Assembly: GCA_000442015.1 (NCBI GenBank)
Contig: KE560580.1
Coordinates: 1 to 36,823 of the forward strand
DNA: 36,823 nt
Direction: 5' to 3'
From: Rozella allomycis CSF55
Taxonomy: Eukaryota > Rozellomycota
Positions 1 through 11,800 of this stretch are shown here, piece by piece; position 1 is the first letter of the stretch, and every line of letters begins with the position of its first letter. The position numbers and the translations under genes were made by a program. The notes beneath the pieces were generated by a model. That model was not told the origin of the DNA. It saw only the letters and a list, made by a program, of their open reading frames with translations, and did no database searches.

Positions 1-39
1 CTAAAAGGGCCTTCACCGTTCACAAGAGAATGGAGGTAA
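1..39 (+). CDS. possible 3' end of a gene cut by the left edge
   Basis: Frame 1 is open from the first base for 12 codons and ends in TAA at 37-39 (peptide LKGPSPFTREWR). It would converge on UBC12, as many neighbours here do. Twelve codons are too few to identify a family, and an open frame of this length is common by chance. I do not recognise it. Confidence 0.2.
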   Translation, partial: LKGPSPFTREWR

Positions 40-91
40 TTTGGGCTTAAATTTATTAAAAACGACGAAAGTAACAATAGTATTTATGAAC

Positions 92-682
92 TTAATACAA
101 TTTATCAAACTTTTCTGGACCAATGATTCCTCCTTTCAAAGCCCTCGCAACATTATTAGCAAATGCTTTCCTGTCACTCCTTAATACTTCAGCCGCTTCT
201 TTATTGAGCGGATCATCGGGATTTGGTTCCAAAAGCAAGAATTGCAGACCGTATACAATCGAGCTAATAGAGAGTACCGGTTTCCAGTCTTCTCTAAGAA
301 TATTTAAGCACACATTTCCTTCCAAGTCAATGTTTGGATGATAAACCTTGTTCAAACACAATACTTTTGGTGGATCATGGGGATATGTTGGCTTGACAGT
401 AAAAGAGAATGTGAAAGTGGCGTCCTTGTACATTCCTGCTGTAGAGAGTAGATAAAATTTACCTTCGTCTGGTTTGATAGTGAGCTGAAAGTTTAAGAGA
501 TTGTTTGAATCTGGAAAACTGATATTGATTGTGGAAGGAAGGGATAGTTCTGTGATATCTATATTTTAAAAGAGAATGAATAAACCTTTTTGGATGCGTA
601 TTTGGGCAGCGGATGTTTTATTTTGTGATGTTGAAGAGGATTGGTCTTTTTTCGCTTGTTTTAATGTGAAAAGTTTCAACAT
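92..682 (-). CDS. UBC12: NEDD8-conjugating enzyme E2, Ubc12 type
   Basis: Three exons, introns 559..585 (27 nt) and 439..462 (24 nt), give 179 residues. The N-terminus MLKLFTLKQ matches the extension by which UBE2M/Ubc12 docks on the NEDD8 E1, and it starts at the only suitable ATG. The UBC core follows: YPHDPPKV at about 83-90, then [19 protein letters not shown] with catalytic Cys108 (Cys111 in human UBE2M), and a C-terminal [16 protein letters not shown] helix. Known role of the family: it takes NEDD8 from the E1 as a thioester and passes it to cullins, activating SCF-type ubiquitin ligases. All expected residues are present and the length is normal. Identification is secure because the N-terminal extension separates Ubc12 from other E2s. 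Confidence 0.96.
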
Positions 683-876
683 GAGGGGCTTAGTCAAATG
701 GCAACAATAAGGTACAAGAATAAAATATAGATGTTTAATTGAATTAATTGAATTATATATATGCTAAGTTAAAGTTATTTAAAATCTTAAAAACATTTTA
801 TTTTCTTGATTAACTCAGAAAATTTAATTAATCTTATAAAAACATTTTATATGCACTAAACTTTTTTTATTTAACA

Positions 877-3800
877 TCAACTCCACTCGAGAACCTTTAG
901 TTTATTCAACATTGAAATAAAGTGCGAATGATTACCGGGCAAGTATTTTAATAGATCGTTGATTAACCTATAAAATTTTTTGGTTGCATTATCCAATTCA
1001 TGTAAAGAAATATCGTGTTTTTCGCATGTGCTGAATTTATTAAAGTTAAAATTGACGAGATCAGCAAGAATGTATCCTGTTTCGTAGAGGGAAGAAATAG
1101 CCAAATCTTCGCTATCAAAGCCGAAATTGTTAACGATTGAAGTATTTGATAATTTCTGAATAAAGATATGATTGTTTGAAGCAGAGTTGAAAGTGAATGA
1201 AGAGTTTAGAATGTTTGAATGGAAATGCAAGGGTTTTGAAGAATGAGAATTAGCGCAGATCAAGTTTAGATGAATATTGATTAGAGATTGAAAAGAAGAT
1301 TGAAATTTGTTTAGAATTGGAATAATTTTTGGTAATTTTCTAGGATGAGGGATGAAAGATCCAAGAATGATGATTAATAGATTTAGATTTGATAATTTGT
1401 TGAATAAGCCTAATTGAATAAAGTAATCTAGAAGAAAAGGATTGAAAATGTAATTTAAAGAAAAGATTAGATTGGATCTTTTTTCAACTTTGAAATTTCT
1501 GTTGATTAATCCTAGGGAATATAAAAGATTTAAAGAAAATAGAAATTGATTGTTACATTGTTCTTTTCCATTTAAAAATGAGAATAATCCATGTTGAGCG
1601 ATATTTGGGTAACACAGTGAAGACGAAGGTAGTGAAGGTAGAGGTAGTCTATCTTTCTCATCATCATTAACCTCTTTATCACCTTTAACTTCTCTATTAA
1701 CCTCTTTATCTTTATCTTTCACTTCTCTACCTTTCACTTCTCTGTCTTTCACTTTGTCGATAAAGTCTAGAACATTGCGTAGATTTAAGATGGGATTCCC
1801 ATTGAGATTGAAAGATTTAAAATTTAATAAATGTTCAATTTTAGTGAAAGAAAATAGATGAGAAAAGATGACGTTACCAGAAATATCAAATCCTCTTCTT
1901 CCAGCTCTGCCAGCCATTTGATTGAACATCATATCATTTAAAGGAAAAAAGTGAGAATCTCTAAGGAACAAGACAGAAGAAGCTGGAATGTGAATACCAA
2001 AAGATAAAGTGCTGGTGCAAATAATAGCCAATAAACAACCTTTTAGAGAGATTGATTGATTGATTACCTTTGCGAGATAAATTTTCAATTTCTAGTCTAA
2101 AGACGATAGAGAGACCGCTGTGATGAATTCCAATACCCCTTGCTAGTAAAGAGAGATGACCAGATTGTTCTAGTTGGGGTTCAATTGATTTCAACATTTT
2201 AATAGTCTAGAATTAAATAAAAGAAATTGAAATACTTTATCAATTAATTTCTTTTTATCAGAGTTTATTTTTGGTAGAGAATATTTAAACAATTCAAATG
2301 CTACTTGTTCACAACCATTTCTACTATTTTCAAATATTATAACTGGCAACTTTTTATTTAAATCTAAATCTATTAAAATTGAATTTAATAATCCATTTTC
2401 TATCATTTTATTAAATGTTAAATTTCTAAAATAATGAAGAAATGTTTGAATTTCATTTAATTCTCTTTTAGATTGGAAAAATAGAAATAAATTTAATGCA
2501 TTTTCATTAATCAATTTTAATCTTTTAATTTCATCTTCATTTAATAAATATTTTTCATTGCAAACATGTGATATTCTATAAAGATCCAAAACATTCAATT
2601 TATTAAACAACTCTACAAATTTATAAGTAGAAGGGTAAGAGTTGGAAGTAGAAGTAGAAGTAGTAGGGTTATTAGAAAGAGTACCACTACATGTATTAAC
2701 TTCATTCCCTCTTTCATCAACTTGATTCCCTCTCGCATCTATTTCATCCCCTCTTGCTTCATTCCCACTTGCCATTAAGTTGGTTAGGTTGGTTGATAAA
2801 TAACAATCTTTAAATGATTTAATTGTTAATCTTTGAATAAACCTCTTAATTTTATCATTCTTATTATCACCCTTTTTGTTTGATAATAAATTTTCAACTC
2901 TTTTTAAAACATTTAATTGAATTTCATTTAGATTAAAATTTAAATATTCTTCAATTAAATAAAAGATGTGATTTTCAAGACAAAAGTTTATTAAATTTAG
3001 AAAATCATTTGCATTTCTTAAATTGCTTTCTAAAACATTCAGAAATGGAATTTTATCAATTAATTTGTTTTTAAAAATTATTTTAAATTGTTCCAACGTT
3101 GATGGATATTTTTTAAAGTAATTAGTGAGAGAAGTAGTAGTAGGGGGAGATGTAGTAGGGGGAGATGTAGTAGTTGAAGTAGCAGTTGTTGAAGTTGAAG
3201 TAGTAGTAGAATGACATGTATCATTGTATGTATCTTTACATGTAGAGTCTTCTTTACAACTTACGGTATCTTTTCCATTCTCTACGTCTTCTAACGCTTT
3301 GAATTCTTTCAAAAGATTGATTGGAATTTCTTCTAGTTTGGATGTAAAAGATGAAGATTTAATTAAAGATTTCAAATGACAAAATAAAATATTTTTAGCT
3401 AAATTAAATTCAATTAAATTATTTTCAAAATTAAAAAGAAAAAAGAAACAATTCCAAAATTCATCAAATGAAAATATTCCACAAAAACACAATTCTATTT
3501 CTAATTCTTTATAAATCTCAAAACAATTTTTATTCTTTAAATTCAAATAAATAAATTCAACAATTTTATCTTTTTTGCTACTAGTATCAACACTTTCAAA
3601 CTTTTTGCCTGTAAATTCTTCATATAGACATTTCAGAAATAGTTTATCTTTGGAATCATTTAATACAAACAAATCTGGATGAAACTCGAAAAAATCTACA
3701 AATGAATTCACATAATAAACAAATGGAACTGGACTTTCAATCATTCTCTTTCTCTTTATCACTTTCTTTACTATGGGAAAACTAAATGCCAATTTCCCCC

Positions 3801-6800
3801 TCAAAATTAATCCCTTGACAAATTCAAATGAGCAATCTACACACTCATTCAATGCACTTAGTGAATTTAATGAAATTAGTGAATTTAAAAATGGAATTGA
3901 TTTAAAATTGTTAAATGATTTTACATTGCTATCATTTGTATCTCTTACATCTCTTGTATTATTTACGTCGCTAATCCCCTCTATGGCATAAAAATCATTC
4001 AAGTGAAGGCTGCATTTCTCTCTACTCTTAACATTCCCATCACACTCATCTTTATTCTCAACATCACTTTCAATCTCAATTAAACTAACTTCTCCTCTAA
4101 ACACCTTCTCAAACACACCATCTCCACTCTCCACCTTTTCCATCTTAATCAACCCCCCACAATAACTATAAAAATTCAACGGAATCACCCTCTTGTCAGT
4201 CTTGATAAAATCAATCACATCATTCTTCATCTCAAATATACTCTTCAGCCAGCCAAAAAATAACTCTTCACTCGTTCCCAACGTTGCTGACAATCCAACA
4301 AACAACACTCCACTAGGGATCATCAATATCATCTTTTCCCATACAATACCCCGCTCTTCATCTTGGATTAAATGGATCTCATCTACTACTACAACCTCAA
4401 ATTCATCGCCTCTGCCATTCTCATAGAATTTTAACACAATCTCTGGAACGGTCACTAGAATTCTCGCTTGTAAATCAATCTTCAAATCATTAGTCAATAT
4501 CCCCACCAAAGGGTTAGAATTATTCCCACTCATTTTATTATCACTCATTCTGTTATCATTCATTTTGTTATCATTAATTATGTTATCATTAATCTTTTTA
4601 TTTAAACCCTCTTTACACCCTTTACACTCTTTAAGATTGAATCTACTGGTCAACTCACAGTACGCTTGATGAACCAATGCTTTCGTTGGACACACATACA
4701 CCACCCTCTTCCCTTCAATCAACCCCTTCTCAACCGCATACATGCCAATCTCAGTCTTTCCATTAGACGTTGGCGCAGATACCAACACACTCCTCTCCCG
4801 ATACAAACTAGCAAACGCTCTCTTCTGGAATTCATCATATTCAAACTTTCTTCTTTTCTTGCTATACTCTCCGGGATATCGGGGTATCTCTCCTCCAGCA
4901 TTAATCTCTATTTTATCGACATTGTATCCCTTTGATACTGCTATCAATCGCTTCTTTTCTTTCTCTGCTTCAACGCTGTTCCTCTTGTTGAATTCTCTTT
5001 TATCTGCTTTGTTTCTCTTTTCATTTCTGAATTTTAAATGCTCAATTGGAAACAAGAACCCATCTGCTTTAGTTTGTTCAACTTTATCATCTTCAATATT
5101 CTCAAAGTTTTTAACTCTACCATCTTCAAAGTTTATAATTTGAATATCAATTAAATTCATTTCACTCAAAAATCGTCTCACTCTTTCATCTTGTAAATTT
5201 CCAGAATAATTCAAACTCATTTCAATAAAAATTGATTCATCAAAATTCATTAAATCATCCACCAAACTTTCATTCTCCTCTTTATTGTTTCTAAAGTTCA
5301 AACATTCATAATACATTAAATAATGATACAATCCCAATTCAATAAACGCCAACAATTCATTCTTCTCTTTTACTTTCTCCTTCACTTTACTCTCTTTCAC
5401 TTTGTTAAAGTTCCCTTGATAAATCAGATATGATGAAACTAGAACATTCCCAAAATACTTTGGAAACCTCAAATTGAAACATTTAAGAAATCTAGCAACT
5501 TTCCACATTAATGGATCACTCGAATCAAACAACTCATCTTCAATTAAAACATTACAAAATTTAGCTTCAACTATTTGTCGTCCTTCATCAACCCTCTCCA
5601 AATTCAAAATTGCATAAACGTGACTTCTTATCTCTCTAAAATAATTCCAATCAAACTCTGAAAACTTCACAAATGGAATTTCAGGCAACCTATTTCTTCC
5701 ATTAAAAAACAAACCAAAATTCCATCTCACATTGCCAACAATTTCCTTTGCTTCTTTTTCATTAACCTCCATCGCCTGCTGAATCAATCTCGTAAGCTTT
5801 TTTCTTTCTCGTCTCTCCACATCTCTAAACAAAACACTCAAATCTGTCGTCTTTTGCCACTTTAAAAAACAAATCACCAATTCAATCTTTTCTCGTCTAC
5901 TCAAATGTCTTTTAAGCGTCAACATTAAATAAAAAGCCTCTAAATCTGAATCTTTCACATAATCATTGCCAACAAGACATCCAAATAGCTTCAACTCTTC
6001 AAGACTACTAAATCCGAATTTATCAATTATCGTCTTTGAATCAAAAAGTCTTCCCTTCAATTCAAAATCTTCAAATCTCAACGACGATAATGGTATATAT
6101 TTAACTCCCATACAGTAATAATCTGAATCTTCGCCCATGCAAAACACATTACAAAATTTATCTCGTTCAATCGTTTTATACAAACTAGATATATAACTAT
6201 CAGCTTCATTAAATGCAAATACAGTCTTAATGTTTAGTCTTTTGCAAACATAATACAATAGTCTATTCGCCATAAACGGTACAAACGTCGCATCTTCCTT
6301 TTCAATAAACGTTCTTTCGCATTTCATTTCTGGTATCTCAATCTTCAACAATTCTTCAACATCTCTCATCTCTTCCTCTCCAACATTCACTTCCTCTACA
6401 CTCTCCTCGACCTTTCCAATCTCATCATCCACCATCTCCTCCGCGCCCTCCCCACCCGTCTCCTTCAACTCCCTCTTCAAAAACCCCTCAAAATCGTCCC
6501 TCCTCTCCCTGCCCCTCTTCACAACAGTCTCCCTCTTAACATCCTCGCTCGCTCCATCAAACACAACCACCACAGCATGCTCCTCCAGCAGCCCGAAAAA
6601 CCACTCGCAATTAACTACAAAATGTCTATAATCGCATCCAAACGACCATCCAACGCCCTGCAGCGGAAGCTGGGAATATTGTAGGTGCCACAGGTAGAAT
6701 ATCACGCTGCTGCCGTCAACTAGTATCAACGATCGCGGCTGTTTTGTTAAGCTTATTAGCTGGCTGTATTCGCGCCGGTTTGCGTGCAGGTACGAATGAA

Positions 6801-6816
6801 GACCTCGGATTCCCAT
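877..6816 (-). CDS. Asteroid/XPG-type nuclease module fused to a DDX60-like DExH helicase
   Basis: Three exons, introns 2207..2235 (29 nt) and 2040..2067 (28 nt), about 1960 residues. Start chosen at 6816 because MGIRGLHSYL is the invariant XPG/FEN-family N-terminus; an open frame upstream to 6939 shows no similarity. Residues 1-290 look like an XPG/Asteroid (PIN-like) nuclease: acidic residues D34, D87, E204, D206, D230, D232 and D285 sit in ILVDGS, VVFDGA, NEADSY, GEDSDYY and VGNDYV. From about 655 a Ski2/DDX60-type helicase follows: APTSNGKT (K687), PTKALVHQ, DEIH (812-815), LSATLG, RGIGIHHSGL and QMAGRAGRRG (from 1614). About 750 residues, partly low-complexity, separate the two RecA lobes. 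DDX60 proteins are cytoplasmic RNA helicases linked to antiviral RNA sensing in animals, and a PIN-like N-terminus is known in that family. Here the module keeps the XPG signature. The function is not known; RNA surveillance or defence is a guess. Confidence 0.88.
1669..1755 (-). repeat. degenerate in-frame minisatellite (Lys/Asp/Glu/Val-rich)
   Basis: Pyrimidine-rich, imperfectly repeated 10-12-nt blocks (variants of cctctttatc and ctttcacttctct on the plus strand) encode a charged stretch of alternating EVK/DKD/EVN residues in the helicase protein, just after the RecA2 GRAGRRG motif. The frame is kept open. Confidence 0.6.
3137..3166 (+). repeat. two perfect 15-bp tandem copies in a Thr/Ser/Pro tract
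   Basis: The unit gtagtagggggagat is repeated exactly twice. It is flanked on both sides (about 3131-3215) by gta/gaa triplet repeats. On the coding (minus) strand it gives a Ser/Thr/Pro-rich linker between the two RecA lobes of the helicase. The 15-bp period keeps the frame, as expected of a length-variable coding minisatellite. Confidence 0.8.
4531..4590 (+). repeat. four tandem 15-bp units inside the helicase gene
   Basis: Four consecutive units (4531-4545, 4546-4560, 4561-4575, 4576-4590) are variants of cattttgttatcatt. On the coding strand they give repeated Asn-Asp-Asn-Lys-Met type pentapeptides between motif Ia and the DEIH box. The insert lies in a loop and adds whole codons. Confidence 0.85.
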
Positions 6817-7034
6817 GGTTCGAAATTTCTGCTGATTGATTCGATAAGGTTTATCGGAATTTAGTTGGTGATTATGTTTAAGATTATGTTTAAGATAAAA
6901 TTGAGGTGACACAAGTCGTTGAATTTTTACCAGATACAAAAAAATTGCCTGCGATTAATGTAGCCTGATTCATCAAAAGAGAAACCGACAAAAGCGAAAA
7001 TAATATTTCAAGAAGAATAATGATCAAATGCCTT

Positions 7035-8159
7035 TTATTTAGATTCTAATATTTCACGTAGACGGCTGGACTCACGGTCAAAACGTTGTACTTCCAATAA
7101 AAATGATTCACGATTTAAATATCTCTTTAACTGATAATAAAGATGAATAGCTATTTCTTTCAATTCATTGTCGCTCAATTGGGCGCCAGATGTTAACGCT
7201 TCTTTATGGTAGTAAAGAAAATACTTATAAAACTCTGCTATTTGATTCAGTTGATTCATATCACGATACACCTTTAACCCGCTGAAAAAATTGTCAATCA
7301 TTTTCTTCTCTCTTTCCTCCAACGTTTTAAAATCTCTACAGATTTTGTAATTCGGGGGTTCAAGAGGTCCCCCAAGTCTCAACAAGACACGGCCATGAAT
7401 ACAAGGTAGTATTTCTGGCTCACAATTTGATAAAGCCAAATGCCTTAGGTTATTGCCTACATTTCTTAATTTGTAATCAAACTCCATTAGGTAGAATTGA
7501 CTTTTTGCCGATAACCTCGTCCAGTGATATTCAATAAGAATTTGAAACTTTTTTGTGCTTATGAAACTAGTATAATAGAAAATATCCACTAAAGAACTTT
7601 CTTTAAAAACGTTGGCCATAATCAAATGATCCAATACACGTACGCTTGAATACTTTATAATGCACTTTGTGATCGTGAATAGACCGAAACCAGGGAAAAA
7701 ATTGTCTGTCCCGATAACCATTGATGGTCTTAAGATTTTAGATAGAACAAGATCTTCAATTAATTCATCTTGTCGACATATTTTTTCATAGAATTCTGGA
7801 TGGTCAAGATCAGGTTGCTGTAAATGCGGTTTAAAAATTTCAGCGAAATTCAAAATGAAAGGGACCATTTCTAATTCCACCAGATCCTTTAACAAACTCT
7901 TCTTCTGCTCTGGGGAGCTGGGGATCAATTCTCCAAACAAGTCCATAGCCAAGACATCGTTTGCGTAATAAACACGGTGCAAGCATTGTAATTTTTCAAC
8001 TTGTGTATCAAGTTCGTCGAGAATTCTCAAGCCATCATCAAGTTGAACATCTGGAAAGGATAGGATACTCCTGAAACAGTTGTCAACGTCGGTCATGTCC
8101 TGGTCTAGATGTGAACAAAAGATCCCGATAAGAAACAGTAACAAATAATGAGCTTTCAT
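7035..8159 (-). CDS. putative secreted protein, unknown family
   Basis: Single exon of 374 residues. I chose the ATG at 8159 because it opens with MKAHYLLLFLIGIFCSH, a good signal peptide (Lys/His n-region, about 12 hydrophobic residues, a cleavable small/polar stretch). The frame stays open upstream to 8273, but that start would bury the hydrophobic segment and gives a poor N-terminus. There is no second membrane segment and no domain I recognise. The body is helix-rich and mixed charged, with about eight scattered cysteines (for example NCEPEILPCIHG). It lies alone between the helicase gene and a long intergenic region. In an intracellular parasite such a protein would be a candidate for export, but nothing in the sequence shows where it goes. 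Confidence 0.75.
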   Translation of the reverse strand: MKAHYLLLFLIGIFCSHLDQDMTDVDNCFRSILSFPDVQLDDGLRILDELDTQVEKLQCLHRVYYANDVLAMDLFGELIPSSPEQKKSLLKDLVELEMVPFILNFAEIFKPHLQQPDLDHPEFYEKICRQDELIEDLVLSKILRPSMVIGTDNFFPGFGLFTITKCIIKYSSVRVLDHLIMANVFKESSLVDIFYYTSFISTKKFQILIEYHWTRLSAKSQFYLMEFDYKLRNVGNNLRHLALSNCEPEILPCIHGRVLLRLGGPLEPPNYKICRDFKTLEEREKKMIDNFFSGLKVYRDMNQLNQIAEFYKYFLYYHKEALTSGAQLSDNELKEIAIHLYYQLKRYLNRESFLLEVQRFDRESSRLREILESK

Positions 8160-8888
8160 TTTACCAGGGTTGATATTTTTGCAACTTTGTAATTGAATAT
8201 TCGTAAATCTATTTTTAGATTTTTCCGATGAATGCCTTTTCTGCATCATAATAATCCACAATATCAATTTCAAACCTGATTTTATTCAATTCGTAGATTT
8301 ATTCTAAATCACTTAAAGTAAAGGGTATAGAAAACATATTTTGAAATAAACCTATACTTGTAAGCTGCAACCAGTTTAATCCCAAGTGGCCAACCAGGAA
8401 CTTGGACCAGAGCGACAACATTTGAAATGAATCTTCTGGCTGATTAATGTCCCAAGTTTGGTTGCTTCACGGAGACTCTAGACATGTTATTTTTCCGTTT
8501 CTGCATGACATCAACTGGAGGAATGTGTGTATTCTTTGGGTTTCTATAAGTGTACTGTGTATCTCACATGAAGTAAAAGATAAGTTTCACATTAGCAAAA
8601 AATGATGCAATAACGAAAAAATCTGACCTTATTAACATTCAACAAATAACAATCATGAATGGATTTTCCTCTGCTTAATAATCAATATAAAATTTAAATG
8701 TTATATTTGATTCCTAAACTTTTCTCCTAAAATACTTGAAGAACACATTCAATTTTAGTGGTATAAGTTTCCAAATTGATGCTGAACTTTTAATCCACAT
8801 TTTTCTTTAGGAACTTTGCGCCTGTAGTAGGTTTAGTAAAATTATATCATGACGTGGATTTCGCCCGTCAAATTTTAGAAATTTCGAA
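8160..8888. other. intergenic region with a cryptic interrupted frame
   Basis: 729 bp between two divergent genes. The part at about 8350-8560 is less AT-rich than the surroundings. On the minus strand one frame is open from 8563 to 8309 except for a single TAA at 8446..8444, and the pieces look protein-like. An alternative 31-nt intron over that stop would shift to another open frame. I could not find a start codon or a family. The part at 8600-8888 is AT-rich and presumably holds the SEC24 promoter and 5' leader. No RNA gene recognised. Confidence 0.45.
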
Positions 8889-11800
8889 ATGCAACAGCCT
8901 CGGCCTCCTCAAGCGAGTCAACAAAACGTAAGACCGGTGCATACAAATATAAGACCACCTGGTAATATTCCACCGAATGCAAGGCCACGTCCCCCTGGTA
9001 CACCCGGCGTACCGGTTGCACAAGGGATGCGACCAAGGCCTATGGTAATATTGGTGTAAATACGATGATAGAATCCTCAGCAAATGCAAAATATGAGACC
9101 TTTACCAGCGCAAGGTAATCCTAGTCGTCCTGCACAGCGACCGATTCCTAGCCAACAGCATACGCCACCAAGCCAACATAATGTTCCACCAAACATGAAT
9201 TTTAATCCAATTCACAACTATGCTGCAAATGTTCCGCCAAATGTAAATCAAAATGTAAGGCCAATGGTAAATTGTTTTAAATTGCGTTGAAAGGAAACGA
9301 TTACTAATGAAATGTCTCAGATGAATGTACGAAATACAAGGGCCAAGAGAGTATATGATAATGTGAATGTAGTGAATGCGAATGCGAACGCCAATACGAT
9401 GCAGCCACCTCTACCAGTACCAGGCAGGGGATCTTTTGGCGCACCACCGAATAACAATTTTCAAAGCAATTTTAACCTAGCTGGTCCTACATCGCCTGGA
9501 TCTGTTCAAACGCCCAGTAGTTTTCCTCAACCGCCATTGGGTACCGTGCCAAACCAGGGATACAGGCCACCACCGACAACAGCGCCATATCCGCCACCGA
9601 TGACACCGAATTCAGCACAGAACATTGCAACTCCTAATCAATCGCGTCCAAATGTTGATCCTGATATGATACCTTCGTGTTTGACGGTATTTGAACAGGA
9701 GCAGAGATATTTTAATGGGAATTTGTATTATACGGGGACAGGAGATGTACCACCCTCATCTATGATTGAATATGTGTCTGTTGATCAAGGTAAGATGATA
9801 AATTTTGAATTATAGGGAATTGTAGACCACAATTTATGAGATTAACTTGTGGCAATTTGCCATCGACTGCTGATTTGGCATTGGCGTCATCCATACCACT
9901 TGGAATTATTATTCAACCGTTGGCTGAAGTTGGAGATGAAGAAATGCCGATTCCTGTTGTAGATTTCGGAAGTTCTGGAATAGTGAGATGTTCAACATGT
10001 CAAGGTTATATAAATTGCTTTGTAAGGTTTTCTGAGGGAGGGAGAAAATATAAATGTAATTTATGTGGCAAGGACAATGAAGGTAAAAATAAGTTTGAGA
10101 GATTATAAAGTTTCGAATGAATATTTTTCTAATTTGGATCATACAGGGATGCGATGTGATATAGAAAGCAGACCAGAGTTGAGATTTGGGAGTGTAGAAT
10201 TTGTAGCGCCAGATGAGTTTAAGTTTAGAAAGATTGAAGAAACAAAGATAGTTTTTGTTATAGATTCTTCATGGCAGTCTATTCAAAGTGGTTTATTCCA
10301 GGGGTCAATAGAAGCAATAAAGAGATCAATTGAAACGTTTCCAGTAGTTGAAGGGAAATGTATTTATAAGATTGGGATTGTAACGTTTGATAAAGATATA
10401 ACATTTTATAATGTTCATGAATCATTGTTGACTCCACAGATGATTGTAGTGTCAGATCTAGAAGATCCATTTAATCCAATAGAAGAAAGATTTTTTGTAG
10501 ATCCAATTGAGAGCAAAGATCAAATTAATAATCTTTTTGAAATTTTACCAGAGATATTTAAAGATAAACGAAATATTCAATCTTGTTTGTTGGCGTGTTT
10601 AAAAGCGATGAAAATTTGTTTAGAAAAGACAGGGGGCAGAATAGAAGTGTTTCAAACAACGTTGCCTAATCATGGGCCAGGTGATTTAAAGACGAGAAAA
10701 GATAATAAAAACAATTCATCTGAGAATGAAAAAGTTTTGTATAATCCAATCGATAAAGAATATAAAGATTTTGCTCAATCATGTGCATCTAATGGCATCT
10801 CTATAGATCTTTTCATTTCGTCATCAAATTTTGTAGATTTAGGAACTCTTAATGTGTTGCCTTGTTTAACATCTGGATCTATTTATTTTTACCAAAAATT
10901 TAATCCAGAGAAATTAATTACAGATCTAAGATTACTTTTGCAAAAGAATTTTGGTTATGATGGATTGTTGAGGGTTAGATGTAGCAATGGTAATCTATTT
11001 GATTTGTTACTAAAAATAGAAATGGGTATTTCAGATCATTTAGGAAATTTCAGTATGAGAAATTCTACAGATTTAGAATTTGGAAGAATAGATTGTGACA
11101 GAACAATCGCAGTTCAATTAAGACATTTGAGTAAAATAGAAAATAATACAAATTGTTACTTTCAATGTGCGATGGTTTATACAACAAACAAAGGAGAGAG
11201 AAGAATTAGAGTTCATAACATTTCAGCTAAAGCAACGACCCAATTTTCTGAAATGTTTAAATCTTCAGATGTCGACGCCATCATAAATTTTCTTGCACGT
11301 GGTTCAGCCACACAACTATTTCTTTCATCTAGCAAATTTGTTAGAGATCATTTAAGATCTAAATGTATTCAAATATTCTCTGCTTATAGAAAATTCATGT
11401 CTGCTTCAAGTTCAACAAGTCAATTAGTCTTGCCTGAATCTCTAAAATTACTTCCAATTTTCCTTCTTTCTTTAATCAAATCTAAAGCATTCCGTTCTCT
11501 TGGAGAATCTTCTGACGTTAGAGTTTATTACGCTCGCTGCATCAAAAATTTTTCTCCTAAATCTTTAATGGAATTCATTTATCCAAAACTTTATCCTCTT
11601 CACTTCTTGCCTGAACAAGTTGGCGAGTTTGATGAAAAGGGTAAAATTATACTTCCTTCGCCTGTTCGCTTAAGTTACTCCAGATTAGATTCAAATGGCA
11701 TTTACATTTTATGTAACAAATTTCATTCTATTTTTTTCTAGGCAATCCCTTTTATCTATTTCTCTGGGTTGGTCAAGATGTTTCTTCAAATCTCTTATCT

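Noticed and set aside
4666-5143. Overlapping plus-strand frames of 89 and 133 codons
   Set aside because: Antisense to the helicase domain, whose motifs are unambiguous.
6817-6939. Upstream in-frame extension of 41 codons for the nuclease-helicase protein
   Set aside because: MGIRGL is the family N-terminus and must be free in XPG-type nucleases. The extension has no similarity.
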